Shown piece by piece: positions 24,601-31,864 of a stretch of DNA of 51,160 nt. The DNA is taken from assembly GCA_003978665.1 (NCBI GenBank), contig QNYQ01000028.1, positions 1-51,160 on the forward strand, read 5' to 3'. Under the pieces are notes generated by a model. The model saw only the letters and a program-made list of their open reading frames with translations. It had not been told where the DNA came from and searched no databases. The position numbers were made by a program, and so were the translations under genes. This DNA comes from Hyperthermus sp. GTDB lineage: Archaea > Thermoproteota > Thermoprotei_A > Sulfolobales > Pyrodictiaceae. Each line of letters opens with the position of its first letter. The stretch's first letter is position 1.

Positions 24601-24996
24601 GTGCTGAGAGGACTAAGCCCTCTCATATCCTCCGCGATCCTTCTTGCCTCAACCATAGCTATAGGATACTTGATTTACAACTATGCGTCGACAAGCACGA
24701 GCGCTATAATACAGAAGCCCCAGCTGATCATAAGCGCTAACGCAGACTATGTGGGCTCTAAGGCGTATGTTGAGGTAAGCATAAAGAATGCTGGGGGAGC
24801 TGCCGCGAACATAACGAGTGTGAAGATAGATAATGTAGAGGTTAAAGGAAGCCTGTTTAGTGGCAGCTACTATCTGCTAAGGCCTGGCTCGGAGCTACAT
24901 CGCGTTGTCGAACTAAATAACCTGGCGTCGGGAAGCCACATAATCATTGTCACCTTAAGCGATGGGAGCGAGTTTAAAGCGAGCTTCATAAGCTAG
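24601..24996 (+). CDS. Prepilin-like protein with class III signal peptide
   Basis: 131 residues from GTG 24601. The N-terminus RGLSPLISSAILLASTIAIG is a class III (type IV pilin-like) signal: a short basic leader ending Arg-Gly, Leu-Ser-Pro at the processing site and a helix of about 20 hydrophobic residues. The prepilin peptidase PibD would cut after Gly. The remaining part of about 100 residues is beta-rich (YVEVSIKNAG, SHIIIVTLSDGS) with several N-x-S/T sites, like archaeal pilin or archaellin heads. No assembly ATPase is nearby, so it may join filaments encoded elsewhere. A hairpin precedes it and a T-rich terminator follows. Confidence 0.72.
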   Translation: MLRGLSPLISSAILLASTIAIGYLIYNYASTSTSAIIQKPQLIISANADYVGSKAYVEVSIKNAGGAAANITSVKIDNVEVKGSLFSGSYYLLRPGSELHRVVELNNLASGSHIIIVTLSDGSEFKASFIS

Positions 24997-24999
24997 AAC

Positions 25000-25015
25000 A
25001 ACACATGTGTTTTTT
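25000..25015 (+). terminator. Palindrome followed by T-run after the prepilin gene
   Basis: AACACATGTGTT (25000-25011) is a perfect palindrome running into a T-tract that reaches 25015. It lies 4 nt past the prepilin stop. This is the clearest T-tract terminator in the window. Confidence 0.55.
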
Positions 25016-25120
25016 AGCATCAAATATTAAACCCCTCTTCCCCCTGCCTACTTTTCTGGCATGACTGCTTGAAGACTACACTAGGACCGAGGACGGGCCT
25101 CCAGCAATGCTAAGCCCGTT

Positions 25121-25198
25121 GGGCCCGTAGCTCAGCCAGGATAGAGCGCTGGCCTCCTAAGCCAGTGGTCGGGGGTTCAAATCCCCCCGGGCCCGCCA
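25121..25198 (+). tRNA. tRNA-Arg (anticodon CCT)
   Basis: Full cloverleaf by hand. Acceptor GGGCCCG (25121-25127) pairs with CGGGCCC (25188-25194). D stem GCTC/GAGC is at 25130-25133 and 25144-25147. Anticodon stem CTGGC/GCCAG is at 25149-25153 and 25161-25165 around loop CTCCTAA, with anticodon CCT at 25156-25158. T stem GGGGG/CCCCC is at 25171-25175 and 25183-25187 around TTCAAAT. Discriminator G is 25195 and the CCA end is encoded at 25196-25198. It reads AGG codons, abundant in this genome. No intron. Confidence 0.96.
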
Positions 25199-25276
25199 CA
25201 TGATCCCACACCAAGCCGTGCCATCCTTGTAGGTAAGGCCCTTGACAGAGCCTTCATGAAGCATAAAGCCTCCCGG

Positions 25277-25334
25277 AAACCCCCAGCGGCTTTAGCCCCC
25301 GCCACTGCAGCCCTGCGGGTTCTCCTGGGGGTTT
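25277..25334 (+). promoter_or_regulatory. Inverted repeat that could hide the ribosome-binding site of the B3/B4 gene
   Basis: AAACCCCCAG (25277-25286) is perfectly complementary to CTGGGGGTTT (25325-25334). The second arm contains the GGGGG just upstream of the TTG start at 25338. The loop holds GGCTTTAGCC and a CCCGC/GCGGG hairpin. If transcribed, pairing would block ribosome access. A similar layout is seen at 32640-32695. Confidence 0.35.
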
Positions 25335-25337
25335 GTC

Positions 25338-26048
25338 TTGAAGGAGCATTGTGAGAGCTTATGCGACAGAATTCATGGGCTTGTGGAAGTAGATAGTGGG
25401 GCGGCGCGCCTAGGGATAAAAGTCGCCTATAGCATGTCTTGGAATGGCGAACACGGGAAGGAGGAACTACTTGATGAGGAAGTGGAGGCCCTGATAGAGG
25501 AGGTAAAAGGGATGTTTACTCTAGAGGGATTGAAGCTCAACCCGGTTATCAGAGCTTACCGTGACTTCTACTGGAGGATAGGGATTGACCCAACGAAGAT
25601 AAGGCCGAGCAGTGAAGCCCTCCTACGCCGCCTCTTGCGCGGTAAATGGCCGCGCATAAATCCTGTAGTTGATGCTGGTAACATAGCGTCTGCAAGGCAC
25701 TTGGTGCCCATAGGACTCTACGATACACGGTTCTTTGAGCCCCCGGCAACTATAAAGCTATCCAACGGTAGCGAGCTATTCGAGCCAATCGGAGGCAAAC
25801 CCGAAGTAATAAGGAAAGGACTACCGATCATGGTTGACTCTAAGGGAGACGTAATGCACCTGTATCCTCACAGGGATTCCAGGAAGACGATGATAAGGGA
25901 TGATACGAGGTGCATACTCGTACTTGCCGCTGGGGTACCTGGGGTTGAAGAAGAGAGATTGATCAATGCTGTTAAGGAAGTTCAACGCCTCCTAGACAAA
26001 ATGGGCTGGAAGCGATGCAATAGAATAGCAGCCGCCCCCGCGGAATAG
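25338..26048 (+). CDS. B3/B4 domain protein (PheRS-beta editing-like, COG3382)
   Basis: 236 residues from TTG 25338. The central part PTKIRPSSEALLRRLLRGK, INPVVDAGNIASARHLVPIG and LPIMVDSKGDVMHLYPHRD is characteristic of free-standing B3/B4 domains, the fold that hydrolyses mischarged tRNA in the phenylalanyl-tRNA synthetase beta subunit. It may edit aminoacyl-tRNA in trans or act on a related amino-acid ester; activity of these stand-alone forms is not firmly known. It follows tRNA-Arg directly. The long inverted repeat over its ribosome-binding site suggests translational control. Confidence 0.78.
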   Translation: MKEHCESLCDRIHGLVEVDSGAARLGIKVAYSMSWNGEHGKEELLDEEVEALIEEVKGMFTLEGLKLNPVIRAYRDFYWRIGIDPTKIRPSSEALLRRLLRGKWPRINPVVDAGNIASARHLVPIGLYDTRFFEPPATIKLSNGSELFEPIGGKPEVIRKGLPIMVDSKGDVMHLYPHRDSRKTMIRDDTRCILVLAAGVPGVEEERLINAVKEVQRLLDKMGWKRCNRIAAAPAE

Positions 26049-26142
26049 GATGGTAAGTAAAGAGAGAAGCTAAAACAACATGACCATCCCGCTACAAGGA
26101 GTAATACCGCCTCTGGGGCTAGGAATAAAGCCCGGCCCTACG

Positions 26143-27795
26143 TTAACGCGGCAACACAGCCGCCACCTTGCTTTCGCGAACCCTTTCACGCCCTCCTCTA
26201 AGCCTCCAAGCCCCGACGGCACCCTTTCCTCTTAAGGCCAAGGGGCAGCCGGGATCCGGCGCAAATGGGTCACCATAGTATGCGTAGGCACGTGCACGAC
26301 ACCCCCCGCAAACATTGCGGTAGGGACACTCCCTACAAGCCTCATGTAGATTGCTGCGGTCTCTGAGCTTCCGTAGTAGAGGATTCCTTAGCCAGATATC
26401 CATGAACGATGACTCGCGGAGATTACCAACCTTTATCGGAAGAAAGACGCAGGGCGTGACATCACCGTTAGGCTGTATCGCCGCATAGATCCTGCCAGCA
26501 CCACACCCACCTATATACTCTGAAAGAGCCTTCACTACAGCATGCTCGCCCATATAGAAGTGGGTTGGAGCCGTAGCCCTTCCCCGACTCTCCTGGAGAG
26601 CAACCCTAGAGTACTGTGGCGCAGTACTAAACACCTCAATTCTTCTTCTCCTAGACTCACGGTAAAGATAGTGTAACAACTTCTCCCTCTCAACAGCAGA
26701 GAGATCAAGCCAGCTATTCTCCACACCACGGCCTACGGGAATAAAGTTAAACACCACAACCCTCTCCACACCTATCTTCTCGGCCAAATCCAGAATCCTA
26801 TCTATCTCATTCATGTTGACCCTAGTAAGAGTGACAGCCATGGCATTACTCACGCCAATCTCGACAGCGTTACGCAGTGCATCAACAGCCCTCCTCCAGG
26901 CCCCAGGCACTCCACGAAACCTATCATGCTTCCTCGGATCAGCACTATCAAGGCTAACCTCCACATACCTGAGCCCAGCATCCACAGCCTTCCTAAGCTC
27001 ATCCTTCCTCGCAAAGAGCCAGCCATTAGTAGCCACTGCAACATATATACCTCGCGAGGAGAGAGCACTTACAACCTTCAGGAAGTGGGGATGTATCGTA
27101 GGCTCCCCGCCGCTCAACGCTACAGCAGCAACCCCGGCCTCATCAAGCTGCCTCACAACCTCAAGCTTCTCCTCCAAAGTCAACTCGTCCGGCGTTGGTC
27201 TTGAAGCACGCTGGTAGCAGTGCATGCAACGCAGATTACACATGTTAGTGAAATTCCACACAACAAGGAATGGGGCAGGAAGCTTCTGCGGCACAGTTAT
27301 ACCGTACCGTGCAATACCGCTCAGGACAAGCGCTATAGCCCTACGTATGGCAGGATCCCTAAGCGCATCCCGGGCCTCCTCAACATCGCCGCGAAGAATC
27401 CTCACTGCGGCATGAAGCATCTCCTTTATAAGCACCGATGCAAACCTCTCACCAACACTACAATACTTGACGCTCAACCCCGCAAAAGACGCCAAGGCAT
27501 AGTAGAGTAAAGGCTTCCTATTAGCATCTAAAAGCCCCTCTCCACCAACATGACAGCTACTAGGCTTTAGGGAAGCCCTGAGAACCATGCGGCTAAGAGG
27601 AGATGAAAGAAGAATACGGAGGCCGGCTAAGAGCGAAGACATACCGCCAGAGGCTAAAGTAACCTCCTCCACCTCTACCATATCCCAGACAACCCTAGAA
27701 TAATAAGGGCTAAGAATACACGATAACTCTATAATTGTTGCTGTAGAATATCCAACGGAAGAGGCCATACCTACACGTATATCAAACGGGACCAC
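26143..27795 (-). CDS. Radical SAM / SPASM-domain protein with an extra N-terminal domain
   Basis: 550 residues from GTG 27795. The first 175 or so are a helical domain not recognised. The radical SAM core follows: VVWNFTNMCNLRCMHCYQ carries CxxxCxxC, then LSGGEPTIHP, VATNGWLF and the strand YVEVSLDSAD. A C-terminal SPASM/twitch region has GGCGAGRIY, PNGDVTPC, VGNLRESSFMDIW and CRECPYRNVCGGCRARAYAYYGD, with enough Cys for two auxiliary clusters. This class matures peptides or heme and tungsten cofactors; it resembles AhbD/tungsten-enzyme maturases most. The product is unknown. It overlaps the upstream partner by 14 nt. Confidence 0.85.
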   Translation of the reverse strand: MVPFDIRVGMASSVGYSTATIIELSCILSPYYSRVVWDMVEVEEVTLASGGMSSLLAGLRILLSSPLSRMVLRASLKPSSCHVGGEGLLDANRKPLLYYALASFAGLSVKYCSVGERFASVLIKEMLHAAVRILRGDVEEARDALRDPAIRRAIALVLSGIARYGITVPQKLPAPFLVVWNFTNMCNLRCMHCYQRASRPTPDELTLEEKLEVVRQLDEAGVAAVALSGGEPTIHPHFLKVVSALSSRGIYVAVATNGWLFARKDELRKAVDAGLRYVEVSLDSADPRKHDRFRGVPGAWRRAVDALRNAVEIGVSNAMAVTLTRVNMNEIDRILDLAEKIGVERVVVFNFIPVGRGVENSWLDLSAVEREKLLHYLYRESRRRRIEVFSTAPQYSRVALQESRGRATAPTHFYMGEHAVVKALSEYIGGCGAGRIYAAIQPNGDVTPCVFLPIKVGNLRESSFMDIWLRNPLLRKLRDRSNLHEACRECPYRNVCGGCRARAYAYYGDPFAPDPGCPLALRGKGAVGAWRLRGGRERVRESKVAAVLPR

Positions 27796-28432
27796 TCTTA
27801 AACACGTTCAAGACCGGGATATACCTCCCAACATCATCCCAGCCAGCAGGCAAAGGAATAATAGAGCCTATAACATTCCTCCAACCACTTATAATATCCC
27901 GGAGCATACCCACAAGCTGCACAGCATCCAAGTCACCCCAAACATAGCTCACCAGCCCCCTCAAGAGAGCATCAATAGCCTCAGCCGATGACCTATAAAG
28001 GAGGGTGAGTAAGCGGATAACATTCATTCTACTAGTAAAACCATCCACAGAAACCTCCAAGACCAGGTAGAGGAGTGAACCATGAGGCACACGCACAGCC
28101 TCCCTAACCCCACCCCTACTCGACAAGGGTATATGCATTCTCCCACAGACATGCTCGTAGAAGGGGCCATCATAATACACGGCCTTTATCCAGCCACGCG
28201 CACCATTATACACGTATAAAGGTATGCGCAGAGGGGAGAGAGAACGAACAACCGACCAGAAACTCCTTATACGATACTGGCTATAGCCCAGATCCTCAAG
28301 CAACCTACTACTGGAAGCAGGCGCATCAACACAATCCAAGCCTAACGTGATGCAGCACCTAGCCATCTCACGGGCTGAACGTATAGCCATCTCAACCATC
28401 AGTTTCTGAGCATAGTTCATTACAAGCACCAC
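27782..28432 (-). CDS. Unknown partner protein coupled to the radical SAM/SPASM gene
   Basis: 216 residues; its stop lies 14 nt inside the radical SAM gene, so the two are almost certainly co-translated. Predicted helical N-terminus (MVEMAIRSAREMARCCITLGLDCVD), a beta-rich middle (LRIPLYVYNG, IKAVYYDGPFYEHVCGRMHIPL, GSLLYLVLEVSVDG) and helical C-terminal part. Four Cys occur but not in a cluster motif. No family was recognised. Its position suggests it supplies substrate recognition, a scaffold or the substrate itself to the radical enzyme. Confidence 0.5.
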   Translation of the reverse strand: MVLVMNYAQKLMVEMAIRSAREMARCCITLGLDCVDAPASSSRLLEDLGYSQYRIRSFWSVVRSLSPLRIPLYVYNGARGWIKAVYYDGPFYEHVCGRMHIPLSSRGGVREAVRVPHGSLLYLVLEVSVDGFTSRMNVIRLLTLLYRSSAEAIDALLRGLVSYVWGDLDAVQLVGMLRDIISGWRNVIGSIIPLPAGWDDVGRYIPVLNVFKSGPV

Positions 28433-28663
28433 TTCGTTAGACGCGCAAGCCCTATAGACGTAACAACCCCGCTAGAGGAGGGAATAAATCCTTACCCAAA
28501 AACAAGACAACACACACGATACCTATAAGGGGGCCAGGCCAGGGACACGCCAGTAGCCAGGAGCTTCAGCCCCCGGGCTTAGGTCAGGAAGCCAGAGGGG
28601 AGGAGAAGGGAGAGGAGAAGCGTTAACGTAGAGTCCGCCCGGTCAAGAGCATGGTGATCGTGC
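28433..28663. promoter_or_regulatory. Divergent promoter region and rpl3 leader
   Basis: 231 nt without a gene. Moving right, AATAAATCC near 28485 could serve the minus-strand pair and CCTATAAGG near 28525-28534 is a good TATA box for rpl3. The rpl3 leader of over 100 nt contains AGCCCCCGGGCT near 28568-28579, able to form a small hairpin, and a purine-rich tract AGAGGGGAGGAGAAGGGAGA near 28594-28613. No ORF is supported. Confidence 0.45.
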
Positions 28664-29704
28664 ATGGGCGCACGTAAGAAGCACGCCCCACGTAGAGGAA
28701 GCCTAGGCGTAAGGCCTCGTAAAAGGGCGTCGAGACTCGTGCCTAGGATCAAGAGCTGGCCCCACGTAGAGTCAGAGACGCCTATGCTGCTGGGCTTCCT
28801 AGCCTACAAGGCCGGCATGACCCACGCCTACATAATAGATGACGAGCCCGGATCACTAACCTATGGCAGAGAAGTCTTCGTACCCGTCACAGTGCTTGAA
28901 GCCCCACCACTTATCGCGGCAGCTGTCCGAGTCTACGGCTACAACCCTAACATAGGCCTGTACACGCTTACCGAGGCATGGGCCGAGCCGAGCACTCTTG
29001 TAGAGAACTACGGCGTTGACATATACAGGCTAGTATCCAGGTTTAAGCCCACAGACACGGACAAAGCACTCGAAAAGATAAAGAACATGACCGACAGAGT
29101 ATACGATGTGAGAATAATAGCGCTAACACAGCCCAAGCTAACGGGAGGACTAAGCAAAAAGAAGCCAGACGCCATAGAGCTTAGAATCGACGGAGGCAGC
29201 ATAGAGGATAGGATAAGCTACGCGTCATCAATACTCGGAAAAGAGGTCAACATAAGAGACGTGTTCAAACCGGGACAATTCGTAGACGTAATAGCAGTGA
29301 CCAAGGGGAAGGGCTTCCAAGGAGTAATAAAAAGATATGGCGTAAAAGAGCTTCCACGATGGCACAAGCATAGGAAGGGCAGCAGAAGCGGGCCCGGAAG
29401 CAGAGGCCCAGCAACCACGTTCTCCTGGAGCGAGGTGCCACAGCCGGGTCAGACGGGATTCCACCGCAGAACAGAATACAATAAGAGGATCCTGGCCATA
29501 GGAGACAACGGCCTAGAAATAACACCTTCAGGAGGCTTCCTACACTACGGAGTAATAAGAAGCACCTACATACTCCTAGCAGGCAGCGTACCAGGCACAC
29601 CCAAAAGACCAGTAGTCTTAAGGCACCCCGTGCGACCAGCATGGACTCCCACAGAGCCTCCAAAGATAACATACATAAGCCTAGCAAGCAAGCAGGGCAA
29701 CTAG
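28664..29704 (+). CDS. rpl3: 50S ribosomal protein L3
   Basis: 346 residues, normal for archaeal uL3. The N-terminus KKHAPRRGSLGVRPRKRAS is the archaeal/eukaryotic form; the mid-protein FVDVIAVTKGKGFQGVIKRY and the loop rich in Gly and Arg after HKHRKGSRSGPGSRGP reach the peptidyl-transferase centre, and the C-terminal HYGVIRSTYILLAGSVPG is conserved. ATG 28664 is well placed. It is first of rpl3-rpl4-rpl23. Codons are strongly A/C-ending, as in its surroundings. Confidence 0.97.
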   Translation: MGARKKHAPRRGSLGVRPRKRASRLVPRIKSWPHVESETPMLLGFLAYKAGMTHAYIIDDEPGSLTYGREVFVPVTVLEAPPLIAAAVRVYGYNPNIGLYTLTEAWAEPSTLVENYGVDIYRLVSRFKPTDTDKALEKIKNMTDRVYDVRIIALTQPKLTGGLSKKKPDAIELRIDGGSIEDRISYASSILGKEVNIRDVFKPGQFVDVIAVTKGKGFQGVIKRYGVKELPRWHKHRKGSRSGPGSRGPATTFSWSEVPQPGQTGFHRRTEYNKRILAIGDNGLEITPSGGFLHYGVIRSTYILLAGSVPGTPKRPVVLRHPVRPAWTPTEPPKITYISLASKQGN

Positions 29705-29751
29705 ATTCGACACCCCCTGCCCGACACGACAGCATTAAGAGGAGAGGCAGA

Positions 29752-30582
29752 ATGAGAGGGGTAATTGGCACGTCTATGATGTTGCTTCTACGCGACCCAG
29801 GCAAGGCACTCGTCTACGACCATGAAGGAAAGGCCGTAAGCGAAGAAAAACTCCCAGCACTATTCGGGCTCCCCGTGAGAAAAGACTTGATAAAAAGAGC
29901 ATTCCTCTCAGAGTTCACTGCAAGACTACAGCCAAAAGGCAGAGACCCAATGGCCGGAAAGAGGACAAGCGCCCGGAGCTTCGGCGTAGGCCTAGGAATA
30001 GCAAGGGTGCCACGCATCCCAGGACTCGGAAGAGCAGCGTTCGTGAACTCAGCGGTCGGAGGCCACCTAGCCCACCCGCCAAGACCAGAGAAGAGAATAC
30101 ATGAGAGGATAAATAGGAAGGAAAAGCTCCTTGCAACAGCCTCAGCCCTCGCAGCAACATCCATAAAGGAGATGGTGAAGGCTAGAGGACACTTATTCGA
30201 GGCCGACACCCTTCCAGTACTAATAACTGCTGAGGCCGAACACAACATAGCCACGGCCAGGGATGCCAGGCTATTCCTAGAAAAGATAGGGTTGTGGAGT
30301 GACATTGTGAGAGCAAAAGAGAGGACGAGAACAAGAGCCGGGAAAGGTAAGAGGAGGGGAAGAAGATATATAACACCCCGAAGCATACTATTCATACTTC
30401 AAGACCACCAGTCACCACTCGCCAGGGCTGTAAGAAACTTCCCGGGAGTCAGCATAGCCGAGCCCCAGCTAGTTAGCGTGCTAGACCTAGCCCCAGGCGC
30501 CGTGCCAGGAAGACTAACAGTGATATCCCTTCCAGCACTGAAAAAACTCGAGCAGCGGTTTCGTCCACTCGCCACGCCATAA
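29752..30582 (+). CDS. rpl4: 50S ribosomal protein L4
   Basis: 276 residues from ATG 29752, preceded by GAGGAGAG; the open frame runs upstream to 29641 inside rpl3 but that part is not L4-like. Conserved archaeal uL4 segments are present: RKDLIKRAFLSEFTARLQP, GKRTSARSFGVG in the extended exit-tunnel loop, VGGHLAHPPRPEK, and RRGRRYITPRSILFI. It lies between rpl3 and rpl23 as in other archaea. Confidence 0.96.
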   Translation: MRGVIGTSMMLLLRDPGKALVYDHEGKAVSEEKLPALFGLPVRKDLIKRAFLSEFTARLQPKGRDPMAGKRTSARSFGVGLGIARVPRIPGLGRAAFVNSAVGGHLAHPPRPEKRIHERINRKEKLLATASALAATSIKEMVKARGHLFEADTLPVLITAEAEHNIATARDARLFLEKIGLWSDIVRAKERTRTRAGKGKRRGRRYITPRSILFILQDHQSPLARAVRNFPGVSIAEPQLVSVLDLAPGAVPGRLTVISLPALKKLEQRFRPLATP

Positions 30583-30611
30583 AACATGGAGCCATGCCGG
30601 GGTGCGTGTAG

Positions 30612-30881
30612 ATGAGTGCTAGAACACCATGGGACATAATAATTAGGCCGGTACAAAGCGAGAAGGCACTAAAGCTCATAGAGACAGCTAACACGTTAAC
30701 ATTCATAGTGAGGAGGGACAGCACTAAGAGCGAGATAAAGGAGGCAATAGAAAAAGCACTATCAGTCAAAGTAGAGAAGGTAAACACGCTAATAACCCCC
30801 AGAGGCGAAAAGAAGGCCTACGTAAAGCTCTCAAAGGAATACAACGCATCTGATATAGCGGCGAGGCTAGGACTACTCTAA
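30612..30881 (+). CDS. rpl23: 50S ribosomal protein L23
   Basis: 89 residues from ATG 30612 with a GGGGTG site upstream. It matches uL23: [56 protein letters not shown] and the C-terminal [13 protein letters not shown]. The protein sits at the polypeptide exit and binds SRP. In most archaea rpl2, rps19 and rpl22 follow; here the operon stops. Confidence 0.97.
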   Translation: MSARTPWDIIIRPVQSEKALKLIETANTLTFIVRRDSTKSEIKEAIEKALSVKVEKVNTLITPRGEKKAYVKLSKEYNASDIAARLGLL

Positions 30882-31045
30882 CCCAACCCCACTCAACCCC
30901 CACATCCTCCACGCGCACGTGCAGCCTTCACAGCAGCCTCAACACTACCCCAGCATGAGGTGTCTACCCCGGATCCTTGCAGCTTCTTTTCCAGCCCAGG
31001 TAAACTAATATTCTCTAGCGAAGGCCTGGAGGGAGTCTGTAGGAG
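30882..31045 (+). promoter_or_regulatory. Intergenic region with promoter for the isoprenoid operon
   Basis: 164 nt between rpl23 and the GHMP-like gene. The first half is C/A-rich without structure. AAACTAATATTC near 31003-31014 is the only AT-rich element and a likely TATA box; GGAGGGAG at 31028-31035 is the ribosome-binding site for TTG 31046. Confidence 0.45.
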
Positions 31046-31864
31046 TTGTATAAGTTCGCTCCACCCATCCTCTACGCTGGAGTCCCTGTCCCCGGCAAGA
31101 TAGTACCCTACATTGTCGGCATGGTGAGGAATGCCTCAGTGAACGTTTCTGTTGAAGTAAGCGCTTCGGGAGGGAGAGGGCTCAGGCTTAGTGGGCAGCC
31201 GGCACCAGACTGGCGTCTAAGAATTGCCCTGGAGAGCTTTGTTGACGTGCTCTCGGAGAGGCTTGAAGAAGAGCTCCAGGTAGACGTGAGCTACAGTGTG
31301 GCAGCCCACGATAATGTACTACTGCCCTCATCCAGCATCTACGCCATATTAACCACTGCCATCGTGGAGGCTGTTGCAAGGGAGGGAGGGTATAGCCTCT
31401 CCTCCAGCGAACTGCTTGAAGCCGCGAGAAGCATTGACGAGGAGGCAGGCGTAGGCCTAGACTACATAGACGCTTTAAGGACAGCACTGGTGCATGGAAA
31501 ACCCATGGTGTATAGGAGGGGTGAAGACTACTTCGAACTCGGCAGGGCAAGCGTAAAGCTCACAATGATGGGGGAGGTGGAGGTAGAGAGCGATATCTCC
31601 AAGAGCCTAGACGACAACACGCTATCTCTCGTAGCAAAGCTCACCAGCCTAGCGACAATCGAGGCTGCCGCGAGGCTTCGGAGAGGAGAAGACCCCCTCA
31701 CATACTTCCCCGCCCTTTCAAGGATAGAGAATAGCTGCTTCCACCTACTCTACGGCGTCAACCCTCCGGACAAGAAGTGTAAGTGGACGCCATCACTACA
31801 GCAGGCGTTCAACATATGTGTTGAAGGGGAGGGAGGAGAAGGGTGGCTGGAGGTTTCGTTATAA
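31046..31864 (+). CDS. GHMP kinase-like protein with altered ATP loop
   Basis: 272 residues from TTG 31046. The arrangement resembles a GHMP small-molecule kinase: strands NVSVEVSASGGRGL, the region VAAHDNVLLPSSSIYAILTTAIVEAVA in the place of the P-x3-GLGSSA phosphate loop, then LLEAARSIDEEAGVGLDYIDALRTALVHGKPMVYR, which resembles the family's second motif with its conserved Asp. The Gly-Leu-Gly is missing, so ATP binding may be lost or changed. It overlaps the isopentenyl phosphate kinase gene by 22 nt, which suggests a role in the mevalonate route. Family assignment is moderate. Confidence 0.5.
   Translation: MYKFAPPILYAGVPVPGKIVPYIVGMVRNASVNVSVEVSASGGRGLRLSGQPAPDWRLRIALESFVDVLSERLEEELQVDVSYSVAAHDNVLLPSSSIYAILTTAIVEAVAREGGYSLSSSELLEAARSIDEEAGVGLDYIDALRTALVHGKPMVYRRGEDYFELGRASVKLTMMGEVEVESDISKSLDDNTLSLVAKLTSLATIEAAARLRRGEDPLTYFPALSRIENSCFHLLYGVNPPDKKCKWTPSLQQAFNICVEGEGGEGWLEVSL

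Noticed and set aside
24489-25120. Possible replication origin at the composition switch
   Set aside because: No ORB or mini-ORB-like repeat, no AT-rich unwinding region and no Orc1/Cdc6 gene are visible, and the direction of the skew change fits converging rather than diverging forks. Kept only as a skew finding.
26084-26230. Plus-strand frame of about 50 codons starting ATG near 26079, convergent to the radical SAM gene, considered as a RiPP-like precursor peptide
   Set aside because: More than half lies antisense to the radical SAM gene, it has no good ribosome-binding site, and it shows no leader/core pattern such as Cys repeats or a GG cleavage site.
28433-28663. Guide RNA (C/D or H/ACA) in the rpl3 leader
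   Set aside because: Looked for C (RTGATGA), D (CTGA) and ACA boxes in proper spacing; no consistent set was found.
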